Below, in pieces: positions 35,550 to 44,707 of a stretch of DNA of 64,000 nucleotides; positions within the stretch are counted from its first letter, which is position 1, and the number at the start of each line of letters is the position of its first letter. Where the stretch lies: the NCBI GenBank assembly GCA_942492635.1, contig CALOFP010000003.1:744001-808000 (forward strand), in the 5' to 3' direction. The position numbers were made by a program, and so were the translations under genes. The notes beneath the pieces were generated by a model that worked only from the letters and a program-made list of their open reading frames with translations, had not been told where the DNA came from and did no database searches. This stretch comes from CALOFP01 sp942492635. GTDB lineage: Bacteria > UBP6 > UBA1177 > CALOFP01.

Positions 35550-36638
35550 CTAATAGGAAAAGTACCTATTATCGGCAACGACGCTGTTCATTATGAATCC
35601 GATCATAATGGAGTAACTGAGAAGTGCCGACCCTCCGTAGCTGATGAAAGGCAAGGGAACACCCTTGTTGGGCAGCGTCGACGTGACGACGGCCATGTTG
35701 ATCACCGACTGCACGGCAAGCAGCATCACAAACCCCGATATCAGGTAGAAGTGGAACGAGTTGTTCCGCGTCAGCGCAAAATATATTCCCATACCGAACA
35801 TTCCGAGGAACGTTAGAACAAGAAGCGTCGATCCTACGAAACCGAGCTCCTCACCCACAATGGCGAAAATAAAATCGGTACTGGCCTCGGGAAGATACTT
35901 CATCTTCCTCTGGCTGTTTCCGAATCCCACTCCGGTAAGCCCGCCTCTTCCCATGGCTATTTCGGACTGAACCTGCTGGTAGCCAATGCTCTGCCGATAT
36001 TTCCATGGATCGAAGAACGCCTTGATTCTCTGCATCCTGTAGGGCTTCATCATAATCATTACGGAGAAGAGGATCGAGGCTAGAAGAATAAGTACGGATA
36101 AATATTTGAACTTCATACCGCCCATGAGAAGAAGCATTGTCGAGACGGAAAAGATGATCACGCCCGTCCCGAGGTCCGCATAGGCGATTATGACGACCAC
36201 GGCGGAAACGAGACTGAACGGATAGATAAGTTCATTCAGCAGTCCGATCTTATCCCTTTTGTTGCATATAACCTCCGCAAGGTAGAAAACCACTACGATT
36301 TTCGCAAACTCGGAAGGCTGTAGCATGAATATTCCCAAATTAATCCATCGAGTTGACCCGTTCACGGATGTTCCTATCACGTAGGTTGAAAGAAGCAGCA
36401 CAATTATGGCTATGAGTGCATACTTTATCCAACTTCTGAGAGCCTCCACATTCACCATGTAGGCGAAAGAAAATCCCACAGTGGCGACCATAAGATTCTT
36501 CACCTGAGAAAAAGCGATTTTCCAGACGAAACTGTCGGGTGAAGAGACGGTGAAAACCCTCACGTTGAAAACATTGACCATGCCGAAAACGACAAGAAAA
36601 AAGAAAATGCCGAAGTATACCTTTACAGCTTTCGACAT
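35550..36638 (-). CDS. ftsW: Peptidoglycan glycosyltransferase FtsW
   Basis: SEDS-family polytopic membrane glycosyltransferase that polymerises lipid II at the septum with FtsI. About ten hydrophobic segments are visible. The signature near the C-terminus is NKGVPLPFISYGGSALL. The start overlaps the murD stop by one base (TGATG). 362 residues, usual length. Confidence 0.96.
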   Translation of the reverse strand: MSKAVKVYFGIFFFLVVFGMVNVFNVRVFTVSSPDSFVWKIAFSQVKNLMVATVGFSFAYMVNVEALRSWIKYALIAIIVLLLSTYVIGTSVNGSTRWINLGIFMLQPSEFAKIVVVFYLAEVICNKRDKIGLLNELIYPFSLVSAVVVIIAYADLGTGVIIFSVSTMLLLMGGMKFKYLSVLILLASILFSVMIMMKPYRMQRIKAFFDPWKYRQSIGYQQVQSEIAMGRGGLTGVGFGNSQRKMKYLPEASTDFIFAIVGEELGFVGSTLLVLTFLGMFGMGIYFALTRNNSFHFYLISGFVMLLAVQSVINMAVVTSTLPNKGVPLPFISYGGSALLSYSIMIGFIMNSVVADNRYFSY

Positions 36639-37924
36639 CAGCAGCGCTCCCTGAGATCTTCAACCTTCCGGCAGAAGTCATCTCCTCTCTCTTTGTAGTT
36701 TGGATACTGGTCGTAGCTGGAGCAGGCCGGAGCGAAAAGCACAGTGGATCCCTTTTCCGAAAGCCTGAAAGCTTCACGGACAGCCTTTTCCATCACACCC
36801 GCGCCGACAACGGGAACAACGTCCCTGAATGCCTCTTCGATGACAGCCGCGGCCTCGCCGATTGTGACGACAGCGCGACACGTACGCCTGATCTCATCTT
36901 CCAGAGGCTTGTAACTTCCTCCCTTGTCCACTCCGCCAAGAATGAGAACTACGGAATTGTCCTCCATTCCCCGGAGCGATGTGAGAGTTGCGCCGACGTT
37001 GGTCGCCTTCGAGTCGTTTATGAATTTGACGCCTTTCACCGTCCCCGCAGAAACTGATCTGTGGGGAAGTGATACGAAATCCGTCAGAACGCTATCGACG
37101 GCTTCCTGATCCTTTCCGAATTCGGAAACGGCTAGAAGAGCCGCCATTATATTTTCAACATTGTGAATTCCCCGGAGATCGGATTTTTCCATATCGATCC
37201 GGAAATCTCCGAAAACAAGAAACCGACCGTCCCAATCGATGTCGCTCTCTCCTCTCGTTGAGAAAAGCATCCTCTTTTCAACTCGGTTACGTGTCTTTTC
37301 CATAAGAATGGAATCACCTCCGTTAACAATCACCTTTCCTTCCTTCTTAAGAAGATCGGCAAGTGCGATTTTGGTATCGGCATAGTGATCGAAAGAGTCG
37401 TATCGATCCAGGTGATCCGGCGAGACGTTGAGAATGAGAGCGCGATCCACAGGCAGCGATTCAAGCGTCTCAAGCTGGAAGCTGCTCAGCTCCACAACGA
37501 GGAAATCGTAACCTTTCCCCACTCCTTCCGTCATCGGAGTTCCGATATTTCCGCAAAGGAATGATTTGTATCCGAAAGCTTCCAGCATTCTGTGGATAAG
37601 CGTAACTGTGGTTGATTTTCCGTTGGTTCCGGTAACGGCGATTACCCGTTCACCAGTCACGTGGCGGGCAGCCAGTTCCATCTCCCCTACAACTTCGACA
37701 CCCTTTGCGGCGGCATCGGCACGGAGAGGATGATCCGAGGGAACACCGGGACTGACGATGAGAAAATCACAGCATTCCGGAAGCTCTTTTCCGTCAAGGG
37801 ATTTTAAGCCTTCAGGAAGTTCAATATCCCGGTCATCGTATACAAAAACAGTTTCTCCTCTATCAAACAGGAATCCGGCAGCAGCCTTTCCCGAAATTCC
37901 GTATCCAAGAACAACAGCACTCAT
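36638..37924 (-). CDS. murD: UDP-N-acetylmuramoylalanine--D-glutamate ligase
   Basis: Adds D-Glu to UDP-MurNAc-L-Ala. The N-terminal motif is LGYGISGKAA, the P-loop is TGTNGKSTT, the central region reads ILNVSPDHLDRY and INDSKATNV is the C-domain motif. 428 residues. It overlaps murF by one base, which leaves no room for mraY, the gene normally found here. Confidence 0.97.
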   Translation of the reverse strand: MSAVVLGYGISGKAAAGFLFDRGETVFVYDDRDIELPEGLKSLDGKELPECCDFLIVSPGVPSDHPLRADAAAKGVEVVGEMELAARHVTGERVIAVTGTNGKSTTVTLIHRMLEAFGYKSFLCGNIGTPMTEGVGKGYDFLVVELSSFQLETLESLPVDRALILNVSPDHLDRYDSFDHYADTKIALADLLKKEGKVIVNGGDSILMEKTRNRVEKRMLFSTRGESDIDWDGRFLVFGDFRIDMEKSDLRGIHNVENIMAALLAVSEFGKDQEAVDSVLTDFVSLPHRSVSAGTVKGVKFINDSKATNVGATLTSLRGMEDNSVVLILGGVDKGGSYKPLEDEIRRTCRAVVTIGEAAAVIEEAFRDVVPVVGAGVMEKAVREAFRLSEKGSTVLFAPACSSYDQYPNYKERGDDFCRKVEDLRERC

Positions 37925-39252
37925 CAGCTCTCAACCTCCAGGATTCGTATCAGTTTTTCAAGCCTGTTCGACCGTGAACCCTTGAGAAGAAAGTGTCCTT
38001 TTTTCGGAAGAGCAGATGCAAGTTCATCTATCGATGTATAAAAACTAAAACGTGAAATATCTTTATTCTCTTTTTCCAACTTCTTAAATTCTTTTCCAAA
38101 AAGGAAAACCCGCGTAGCAATTGTAGAAAAATGAATATAATTTACAAGTTCTCTATGAAAATGTTCGGAAAAACCGCCCAGTTCCCCCATCTCTCCGAGG
38201 ACAAGGAAGCGATCATCCGTCGTCCCGTCTTCTTTCAGGAAAGAGTCGACGGATTTTTTCATCGAGTCCGGATTGGCATTGTAACAATCCAGAGTAAACT
38301 TCCTTTCGCCCAGGACAACGCTCTCTCCTCGGAAAGGAGGAAGTTTGTAACCTTCGAGAGCCTTCTGGATTCTTACGGGATCCATTCCCTCTGAAAGAGC
38401 AACTCCTGCAGCAGTTACAAAATTCTCCCGCATGAAATCCGGAAGTTTTGAAAGATTCCACACTCCCGAAGATCCGAGATGGCGGAATTTGACATCGGCA
38501 CCCTTTTCAACCGAAAGATTATTCTCCTCTTCCGATCCGAAAGTGAAAATCTCTCCGGTGAATTCATTTTTTTCCAGCCATTTTTTCACAAATGGATCGT
38601 CACTCGATGCGACGGCACGGGTGTAGTCGCCACCGAAAATCTCAAGCTTCGCACCCGCCAGCTCTTCCCTCGATCCGAAGTTTCCTATGTGGGCCGTTCC
38701 GATGTTGGTTATCGTGGAAACTTGGGGCTTTGCAATCGAACACAGTTTTTCAATCTCACCGGAATGGTTCATTCCCATCTCCAGAACCGTATAGTCTGCA
38801 ACAAGAGGCTTCGCAAGAAGAGTTACCGGCAGTCCCAGTTCATTGTTGAGGTTTCCTTCCGTAGCGTGAACGGTTTTTCCGCTCACCTTCAGCATTGAAG
38901 TTATAAGTTCCCTCGTCGAGGTTTTACCGCTTGAACCTGTTACGGCAACGACTCTTGTGTCGATAACATCCCTGAATTCGGAGGCCAGTCGGGTAAGGAA
39001 ATTTTCTACATTCTCGACCCGGAAGTAGTTATCCCCTTCCATCTTCCGACTTCCGACGCAGATTACACCTTTCTTCAAAAGAGATTCGACAAAATCGTGT
39101 CCGTCGCAGCGGGCTCCCTTGAATGCAAGAAAGATATCTCGCGACTCGCACTTTCTGCTGTCTATGAAAACTCTTCCGAAAAGTCCCGGGTTGGATCTTT
39201 TATCCGCGCCGACCTTCGCTAGTGCCCTGTTAAATACCAGATGTGACAGCAT
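37924..39252 (-). CDS. murF: UDP-MurNAc-tripeptide--D-Ala-D-Ala ligase
   Basis: Adds D-Ala-D-Ala to the UDP-MurNAc tripeptide. The P-loop is GSSGKTSTRE, the central motif is MGMNHSGEIEKL, followed by NIGTAHIGNFGS and the C-domain YNANPDSM. 442 residues. The start lies inside the end of murE (23-base overlap). Uses the product of ddl from the same operon. Confidence 0.96.
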   Translation of the reverse strand: MLSHLVFNRALAKVGADKRSNPGLFGRVFIDSRKCESRDIFLAFKGARCDGHDFVESLLKKGVICVGSRKMEGDNYFRVENVENFLTRLASEFRDVIDTRVVAVTGSSGKTSTRELITSMLKVSGKTVHATEGNLNNELGLPVTLLAKPLVADYTVLEMGMNHSGEIEKLCSIAKPQVSTITNIGTAHIGNFGSREELAGAKLEIFGGDYTRAVASSDDPFVKKWLEKNEFTGEIFTFGSEEENNLSVEKGADVKFRHLGSSGVWNLSKLPDFMRENFVTAAGVALSEGMDPVRIQKALEGYKLPPFRGESVVLGERKFTLDCYNANPDSMKKSVDSFLKEDGTTDDRFLVLGEMGELGGFSEHFHRELVNYIHFSTIATRVFLFGKEFKKLEKENKDISRFSFYTSIDELASALPKKGHFLLKGSRSNRLEKLIRILEVES

Positions 39253-40693
39253 GGCGCGCCTCCATACATTTGAGGATTGTTTCCCGATCCGAAAAGTAGA
39301 CGGTCCTGTCGCTGAAAATCTGATAATCCTCGTGGCCCTTTCCGGCTACGACGACAATATCCTCGTTTTCCGCGATCTCTAGAGCCCGCTCTACGGCTTC
39401 TGCCCTGTCAAGAAAAACGGAAGGTTCCCGTGTCATGCCGGTTTTAATATCTTCAACAATATTTTCTGGTGATTCGGTTCTGGGATTGTCGTTTGTCAGA
39501 ATAACACAGTCGGAGTAGCGTTCCGCAACCGTCCCCATCTGGGACCGCTTTCCTCTGTCCCTGTCACCGCCTGCGCCGAAAACGGTGATGATTCTTCCGG
39601 CGCCTTTTATTTCGGACAAAGAAACCAGAATATTTTCAAGAGCATCCGGTGTGTGGGCGTAGTCTATGAAAACCCTTCCTTCACTACCCACACGTTCCAT
39701 CCTACCCGGAACTGAAACGCCGCCAGCGAGAATCGAAACAGCCTCTTCAGGCTTGACGATATCGGAAACGGCCAGAATTGCCGCCATCATATTCTGCACA
39801 TTGAATCTTCCCACTAGCGGAAGATGACCGGAGAGCTCCTTTTTTCCGCAGCGAATCACGTAATCCATTCCGACACTTCCCATTTTCAAGGAAACGAGAG
39901 AAAGATCCGCCTCCTTTCCTTCGGCGGAGAAGGTACGAATCCGACGATCCTTCAATTCTTCAGACAGCTTGACTCCCGCTGGATCGTCAACATTGACCAC
40001 GGCGATTCCGCCGGATTTCAGATAACGGGTAAAGAGAAGCTTCTTTGCCTCGAAATAGGATTCAAGATCTCCGTGAAAATCGAGATGGTCTCTTGAAAGA
40101 TTGGTAAAAACGGCCACATCGAACTCGGTCCCACGAATTCTCTCCTGGGACAGGGCGTGTGAACTCACCTCACTGACAAGTGTGTCCACACCGTCGCTGC
40201 GCATGGTCCTGATCAACTTATACCAGCTCCATGGAAAAGGGGTGGTGTTGGGAGCCTTGAGACTTCTTCCGTTCCAGCGATACTCGACCGTACCTATAAC
40301 TCCCGGTTTCGCCTTACTCTGCAGAAGATGTTCCACCATGTAGGAGACGGTTGTTTTTCCGTTGGTTCCCGTTATTCCGATGAGGGAAAGTTCCTTTTGC
40401 GGCTCACCGTAGAAAAGCGGTGAAATCTTGGAAAGAACCTCGCGAACGGAATCGACCCGGATGTAGAAACGGGCATCGCTGGGTTCCTCCCCGACAATGA
40501 GTGAAGGATTCTTCCTCTCCACCTGGGGAATGAACCGGTGACCATCTGTTTTCGTGCCCTTCAATGCGAAGAATGCAAATCCGGAACGCACCTCACGGGA
40601 GTCGACAGTTATGTCGAATATGCGGAAATCATCTGAAATGTTTGTTTCAATTATATGATCGGCAACATGGGCCTTAAATTCTGAAAATAGCAA
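39230..40693 (-). CDS. murE: UDP-MurNAc-Ala-Glu--meso-diaminopimelate ligase
   Basis: Adds the third amino acid of the stem peptide. The P-loop is TGTNGKTTVS and the C-domain contains DNPRTESP, the motif typical of meso-diaminopimelate specificity, consistent with a Gram-negative wall. 487 residues. It starts at a TTG directly after the ftsI stop, with GGAGG 5 bases upstream. Confidence 0.96.
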   Translation of the reverse strand: MLFSEFKAHVADHIIETNISDDFRIFDITVDSREVRSGFAFFALKGTKTDGHRFIPQVERKNPSLIVGEEPSDARFYIRVDSVREVLSKISPLFYGEPQKELSLIGITGTNGKTTVSYMVEHLLQSKAKPGVIGTVEYRWNGRSLKAPNTTPFPWSWYKLIRTMRSDGVDTLVSEVSSHALSQERIRGTEFDVAVFTNLSRDHLDFHGDLESYFEAKKLLFTRYLKSGGIAVVNVDDPAGVKLSEELKDRRIRTFSAEGKEADLSLVSLKMGSVGMDYVIRCGKKELSGHLPLVGRFNVQNMMAAILAVSDIVKPEEAVSILAGGVSVPGRMERVGSEGRVFIDYAHTPDALENILVSLSEIKGAGRIITVFGAGGDRDRGKRSQMGTVAERYSDCVILTNDNPRTESPENIVEDIKTGMTREPSVFLDRAEAVERALEIAENEDIVVVAGKGHEDYQIFSDRTVYFSDRETILKCMEARHAVTSGI

Positions 40694-42760
40694 CTATTCC
40701 TCCGACTTATCATCTGTCTCCAGAGTAATGACTGTTCCAAAACTTACCATTTCCCCGGCTTTGGGGTACTGACCTGTGATAAGATTCTCCCCCTTTCCGG
40801 CGACAATGATATCCAAACCTGACTTATTTGCAAGGTGGATAGCCTTTGATATGGTAAGTCCTTTAAGTGACGGCACCTTTACAAGATCGAGAGGACTCAC
40901 GTCAGGTTTGCCCTGATCCGGAAGAAAGGGGGCTGTGATTTCATTCTCATAAGGAATGGATGATTTTTCCGACTTATCCTCACCGTCATCCTTTTCCAGA
41001 TAGACGCCGAGAAGAGGAAGGGATCTCTTTGCAACTTCCCGGAAAACCGGTGCGGCAACCGTACCCCCGAATTCCCTTCCGGCCGGTTCGTCGATGACGA
41101 CCATCATCACAAGCTTCGGCCTGTCTGCCGGAACCGCTCCGAGAAATGAACAGACGACCCTGTTCCAGCTGTATTTTCCTCTCGAAGCATCGTACTTTTG
41201 TGACGTACCGGTTTTTCCGGCAACCTCGATACCCTTGATCCTAGCCTTTTTCGCCGTTCCCTCTTCCACAACCTTCACGAGCATCTTTTTCATCCTGACG
41301 TCGCTGTCGTACCTAAAATCTATTCTTTCCGGCACCGGCTTGGTCTCATATAGGATTTCACCGGTTCTCGGATTTTCGACCCTGTCTACGATCGTCGGCT
41401 GCCAGAGCACACCTCCGTTGAAAAGAGCACTCATGGCCCTGACATTATGGACAACGTTTGTCGCTATACCCTGACCGAAGCTGATGTTTCCCTTGTCGAT
41501 GGGATACCATTTCTTATAGTCCCTTATTTTTTTATAGGATTCGCCCGGAAGCTGAATACCGCTTTTTCTCCCGAATCCGAACATTCCGAAGTATTCGTAA
41601 AGTCTCTTTGATGAAAGTCGGTCGGTAAGCAGAATTGTTCCGATGTTACTGGAGTAGACAACGATATCCTTAAGGCTCATCCACGTGATAACCTTGTGGT
41701 CACGGACCCACCTTCTGCCGTAACGATATCGTCCCTTGTGTCCGTAAAATATCTCTCCAGGTTTAACATGATTGTCATTCATTACCGAAACAATACTGAA
41801 AACCTTCATTGTAGAACCCGGCTCGAAAAGGTTGGCAACGGAATAGTTTCTTCTCTCTCTCGGTGAATATTTGAAGTAGCGCTCTGGATTGAAGGTGGGA
41901 TAGTTGGCCATGGCCAGAATCTTTCCGTTTTCCGGATTCATCGCGACAACGCTCCCCCACTTCGCCTTGCTCTTTTTCATCATCTTTCCCAGTTCCTCTT
42001 CGGCAATGTACTGAATTCTGGAATCGATGGTGGTTACAAGGTCAGCGCCGGCGTTATCCAGGAGCTCCTTTTCCACATCGAGACTTCCCTCTCCGGAACC
42101 CGGAATGTAGAGCCTCTTTATCTTTCTGTCTTTTCCGCCCAGATAGCTGTTGTAGCTCATCTCAAGCCCTTCCAGGCCGCGACTGTCCGTCGTTCTTACA
42201 AATCCGAGAACGTTGGCGAACAGATTTCCCTGGGGATAGATGCGCCTGTAGCCGTCTAGAAGGATAATGAAATTAAAGTCGCTGAGTGCTCTTGAGAGCC
42301 TTTTTATCTCTGCTCCATCCGCATTCTCATCCCTTTTCAAAGTTTTAAGCCGTTTTCTTATTTCCGACTTTTCCTTTTTAAAAGCCTCGATTGCGGCGTA
42401 TCCGAGATTCTTCTTTATGTAGTAAAAATGCCCTTTTTTCTTTAAAATTTTCAAGAGCTTAGTTTTTTTACGCCCTGTAATGACCGCAAGAGAACGGGCC
42501 ATCAACTCCTTTTCGGCGATTCCCGCAGGATCGACGGCGAGATCAACCTTGGGTTCCGAAAGGGCAAGAATTTCACCTTTCGAATCTTTGATCGCCCCCC
42601 TCTTACTCTTTACGACCTTTATAACCTCACTGAAGGAGGAGTAGCGGTCAAGCTTTTCGTGCTTGAGCACCTGAATAGAGTAGAGCCTGTAGATAATTAC
42701 AAAAAAACCGATTCCCACCATAGTAGCGAGAAAGACAAGTACCTTTTTTTCACGTGCCAT
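40694..42760 (-). CDS. ftsI: Septal penicillin-binding protein FtsI (PBP3) with PASTA domain
   Basis: Transpeptidase that cross-links septal peptidoglycan. A transmembrane anchor occupies about residues 7-27. The active site is Ser316 in PGSTMK, then SSN (370-372) and KTGT (516-519). A C-terminal PASTA domain spans about 627-682, as in Firmicutes and several deltaproteobacterial FtsI. The 688-residue length is partly due to a Lys/Glu-rich coiled insert (about 98-160) in the N-terminal pedestal. It abuts ftsL and murE with no gap. Confidence 0.96.
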   Translation of the reverse strand: MAREKKVLVFLATMVGIGFFVIIYRLYSIQVLKHEKLDRYSSFSEVIKVVKSKRGAIKDSKGEILALSEPKVDLAVDPAGIAEKELMARSLAVITGRKKTKLLKILKKKGHFYYIKKNLGYAAIEAFKKEKSEIRKRLKTLKRDENADGAEIKRLSRALSDFNFIILLDGYRRIYPQGNLFANVLGFVRTTDSRGLEGLEMSYNSYLGGKDRKIKRLYIPGSGEGSLDVEKELLDNAGADLVTTIDSRIQYIAEEELGKMMKKSKAKWGSVVAMNPENGKILAMANYPTFNPERYFKYSPRERRNYSVANLFEPGSTMKVFSIVSVMNDNHVKPGEIFYGHKGRYRYGRRWVRDHKVITWMSLKDIVVYSSNIGTILLTDRLSSKRLYEYFGMFGFGRKSGIQLPGESYKKIRDYKKWYPIDKGNISFGQGIATNVVHNVRAMSALFNGGVLWQPTIVDRVENPRTGEILYETKPVPERIDFRYDSDVRMKKMLVKVVEEGTAKKARIKGIEVAGKTGTSQKYDASRGKYSWNRVVCSFLGAVPADRPKLVMMVVIDEPAGREFGGTVAAPVFREVAKRSLPLLGVYLEKDDGEDKSEKSSIPYENEITAPFLPDQGKPDVSPLDLVKVPSLKGLTISKAIHLANKSGLDIIVAGKGENLITGQYPKAGEMVSFGTVITLETDDKSEE

Positions 42761-43114
42761 CTACAGCTTGATCACCCTCTCCCTGGTTGCGGTTTCCATC
42801 CCCAGTTTTCCGGCCTTTTTCATGAGAGAACCTGCTGACATCATTCTGAGATATCGTCCCTCAAGTTCATTTTTCTTGAATCCGGCCTCCCTGTTCGCGT
42901 CGACGAACCTGCCTATCTTGACAAGCTGACTCTTTCTGTAGGACTTCAGGTAGGAATTGGTCCCGAGAAAGATCGCCACCATTATGAAAAGTCCCATAAC
43001 CGTAAGCATCGTGGGTGAAAAAAGTTCCATCTTCGCCCTAACCTTACGAAGAGTGAGCAAGGATTCTCCGAAAACCTCACTTTTCTTTCCTCTTACGCCA
43101 GCATATCCCTGCAT
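42761..43114 (-). CDS. ftsL: FtsL-like bitopic division protein
   Basis: A 117-residue protein with a cytoplasmic N-terminus, one transmembrane helix (about residues 36-54) and a basic helical C-terminal part. FtsL sequences diverge too far for motif calls; the layout and the invariant position between rsmH and ftsI make the assignment. The stop directly abuts the ftsI start. The helical part is short for FtsL and ends after METATRERVIKL. Confidence 0.8.
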   Translation of the reverse strand: MQGYAGVRGKKSEVFGESLLTLRKVRAKMELFSPTMLTVMGLFIMVAIFLGTNSYLKSYRKSQLVKIGRFVDANREAGFKKNELEGRYLRMMSAGSLMKKAGKLGMETATRERVIKL

Positions 43115-44029
43115 CTATACCCCCAACTTCTCTAAAACTCTCAATTTGGCACTTCTTGCACGAGGATTTTCAGCCTTCTCCTCATCAGTAGCGCCGGCAA
43201 ACTTGTAAACCTTCACGTTTTCCGTGTCGTTAGGACCTTCCGGAGAGTAGAAGACCGGATCCTCTCTTCTTGCCTGAAAGAAGCGCTTGACGACCCTGTC
43301 CTCTATGGAATGGAAGCTGATGATTCCCATCTTTCCGCCCTGATTGAGAAGTCTATACCCCTTTTCAAGCATGTCGTTAAGCTCATCCAGCTCCCTGTTG
43401 ACAGCCATACGAAGAGCCATGAAGGTCTGCGTTGCCGGATGAATACCTCTCTTCGGGTGTCTTTTTACCTTTTTAATAAGGTCCGCGAATTCTCCGGTTG
43501 TGGTAAGACCCTCCTCGACGCCTTTTTTCAAAGCACCGGCAACTCGTCTAGACTCCCTCTCCTCTCCGTAGGCGCTGAGGACATCCTGAAGCTCCTTTTC
43601 CGAGACGCGGGAGATAAAATCAAGTGCACTCTCACCTTCATGAAAATTCATTCTCATATCCATCGGACCGTCAGTAAAAGAGAACCCCCTTTCAGAAGTG
43701 TCGAACTGATGACTGCTCACACCGAGGTCCGCAAGTATGAGATCCGGTCTATCCTCCTTCATAAGGAAAAGAACCTTGTCGATTTCAGCTGCCCTGGCGT
43801 GTGCTATCTTTACCCGCTCAACTCCCTCGAACTTCTTCTTGAGATGCCTTATCGCATCGGGATCACGGTCAAGCAGCACAAGGGTCAGATCGGGATAGCG
43901 ATTGAGAAAAAGCTCTGCATGTCCTCCACCACCCGCGGTAAGATCGACATAGAGGCGTGGAGAATCAAGTTCCATAAGCCTCATAACCTCATCCGCAAGA
44001 ACCGGTAGGTGTTTAAATTCCGTCATCAT
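43115..44029 (-). CDS. rsmH: 16S rRNA m4C1402 methyltransferase RsmH (MraW)
   Basis: N4-methylates C1402 of 16S rRNA. The N-terminal HLPVLADEV and SAM-binding VDLTAGGGGHAE are diagnostic, and DLGVSSHQFD and GIISFHSIEDRVVK complete the family pattern. 304 residues. Two adjacent ATGs (44029, 44026) are possible starts; both sit in the mraZ stop (GAATGATG) with AGGTG upstream. Confidence 0.97.
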   Translation of the reverse strand: MMTEFKHLPVLADEVMRLMELDSPRLYVDLTAGGGGHAELFLNRYPDLTLVLLDRDPDAIRHLKKKFEGVERVKIAHARAAEIDKVLFLMKEDRPDLILADLGVSSHQFDTSERGFSFTDGPMDMRMNFHEGESALDFISRVSEKELQDVLSAYGEERESRRVAGALKKGVEEGLTTTGEFADLIKKVKRHPKRGIHPATQTFMALRMAVNRELDELNDMLEKGYRLLNQGGKMGIISFHSIEDRVVKRFFQARREDPVFYSPEGPNDTENVKVYKFAGATDEEKAENPRARSAKLRVLEKLGV

Positions 44030-44520
44030 TCACCTGCCTTCTTTTGTCTGTACTCGTTCATAATATTAAAAACCTCATCAAAATCTGATTCATCCAGGCT
44101 CTCGGAGGCCTCAAGCGCCGCCTTATCCCAGATCTCGATACGGTCACCGCAGCCGAGAAGAACAACCTCCTTCTCAAGCCCCGCATATTCAATAAGATGC
44201 TTGGGAAGCCTGACCCTGTTCTGAGTATCCAACTCCAGACTCTCAGCCGTCGAAACGTACCAGCGAACGAACTTGGCCTTGAGCTTTCCCTCCGGAAAAG
44301 AGTTTTCGATATCTTCCACCTTCTCAGCCCACGCATTCTGTGAGTAGAGCTCGATGTAGCGATTATCGGGAGAAACCCCTCGAGAGAGAACAATCGACTC
44401 GCCGTACCTAAGGTTCATGGGCTCGAACCACGAAGGCGGAAAGGGTACTCTCCCCTTAGCATCCACCTTATAGTAATTTCTACCGTGAAACGAGGCTTTC
44501 TTCACCACTTTTTCCCACAA
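44026..44520 (-). CDS. mraZ: Transcriptional regulator MraZ
   Basis: AbrB-like DNA-binding protein that represses its own dcw operon in other bacteria. Both swapped-hairpin halves are present: YYKVDAKGRVPFPPSWF and DTQNRVRLPKHLIEYAG, followed by GDRIEIWDK. 164 residues from the TTG at 44520. GTG codons at 44508/44505, behind GGGA, are possible starts and would better fit the short leader after the predicted promoter. GTGGGA repeats around the start resemble MraZ boxes. Confidence 0.93.
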   Translation of the reverse strand: MWEKVVKKASFHGRNYYKVDAKGRVPFPPSWFEPMNLRYGESIVLSRGVSPDNRYIELYSQNAWAEKVEDIENSFPEGKLKAKFVRWYVSTAESLELDTQNRVRLPKHLIEYAGLEKEVVLLGCGDRIEIWDKAALEASESLDESDFDEVFNIMNEYRQKKAGE

Positions 44521-44539
44521 TCATGAACCATTCTCCCAC

Positions 44540-44567
44540 ATTTTACCCCCAAACCTGTTAAAATCAA
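44540..44567 (-). promoter_or_regulatory. dcw operon promoter
   Basis: On the minus strand, TTGATT, 16 bases, then TAAAAT, directly followed by the first of two GTGGGA boxes (about 44535-44540 and 44514-44519). A further TGGGG lies within the spacer. This layout fits a promoter autorepressed by MraZ, which binds TGGG-type direct repeats elsewhere. Confidence 0.5.
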
Positions 44568-44643
44568 GAAAACTTCAATCATTTTTTAGTGGTATAAAGA
44601 ATCTGAAAACGGAGATTTGATCAGATAATAATAAAATTTGCTT

Positions 44644-44673
44644 TTGACACCTCCGGTATATACCATGTATACG
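44644..44673 (+). promoter_or_regulatory. Promoter of the MshEN/HD-GYP-like gene
   Basis: Perfect TTGACA, 18 bases, then TATACG, about 35 bases before the ATG. The spacer holds GTATATAC, and a GTATA..TATAC dyad spans it, which could be an operator. Confidence 0.5.
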
Positions 44674-44707
44674 TATTAATGCTTTTTTGAGACGGTGACC
44701 AAGCGAT

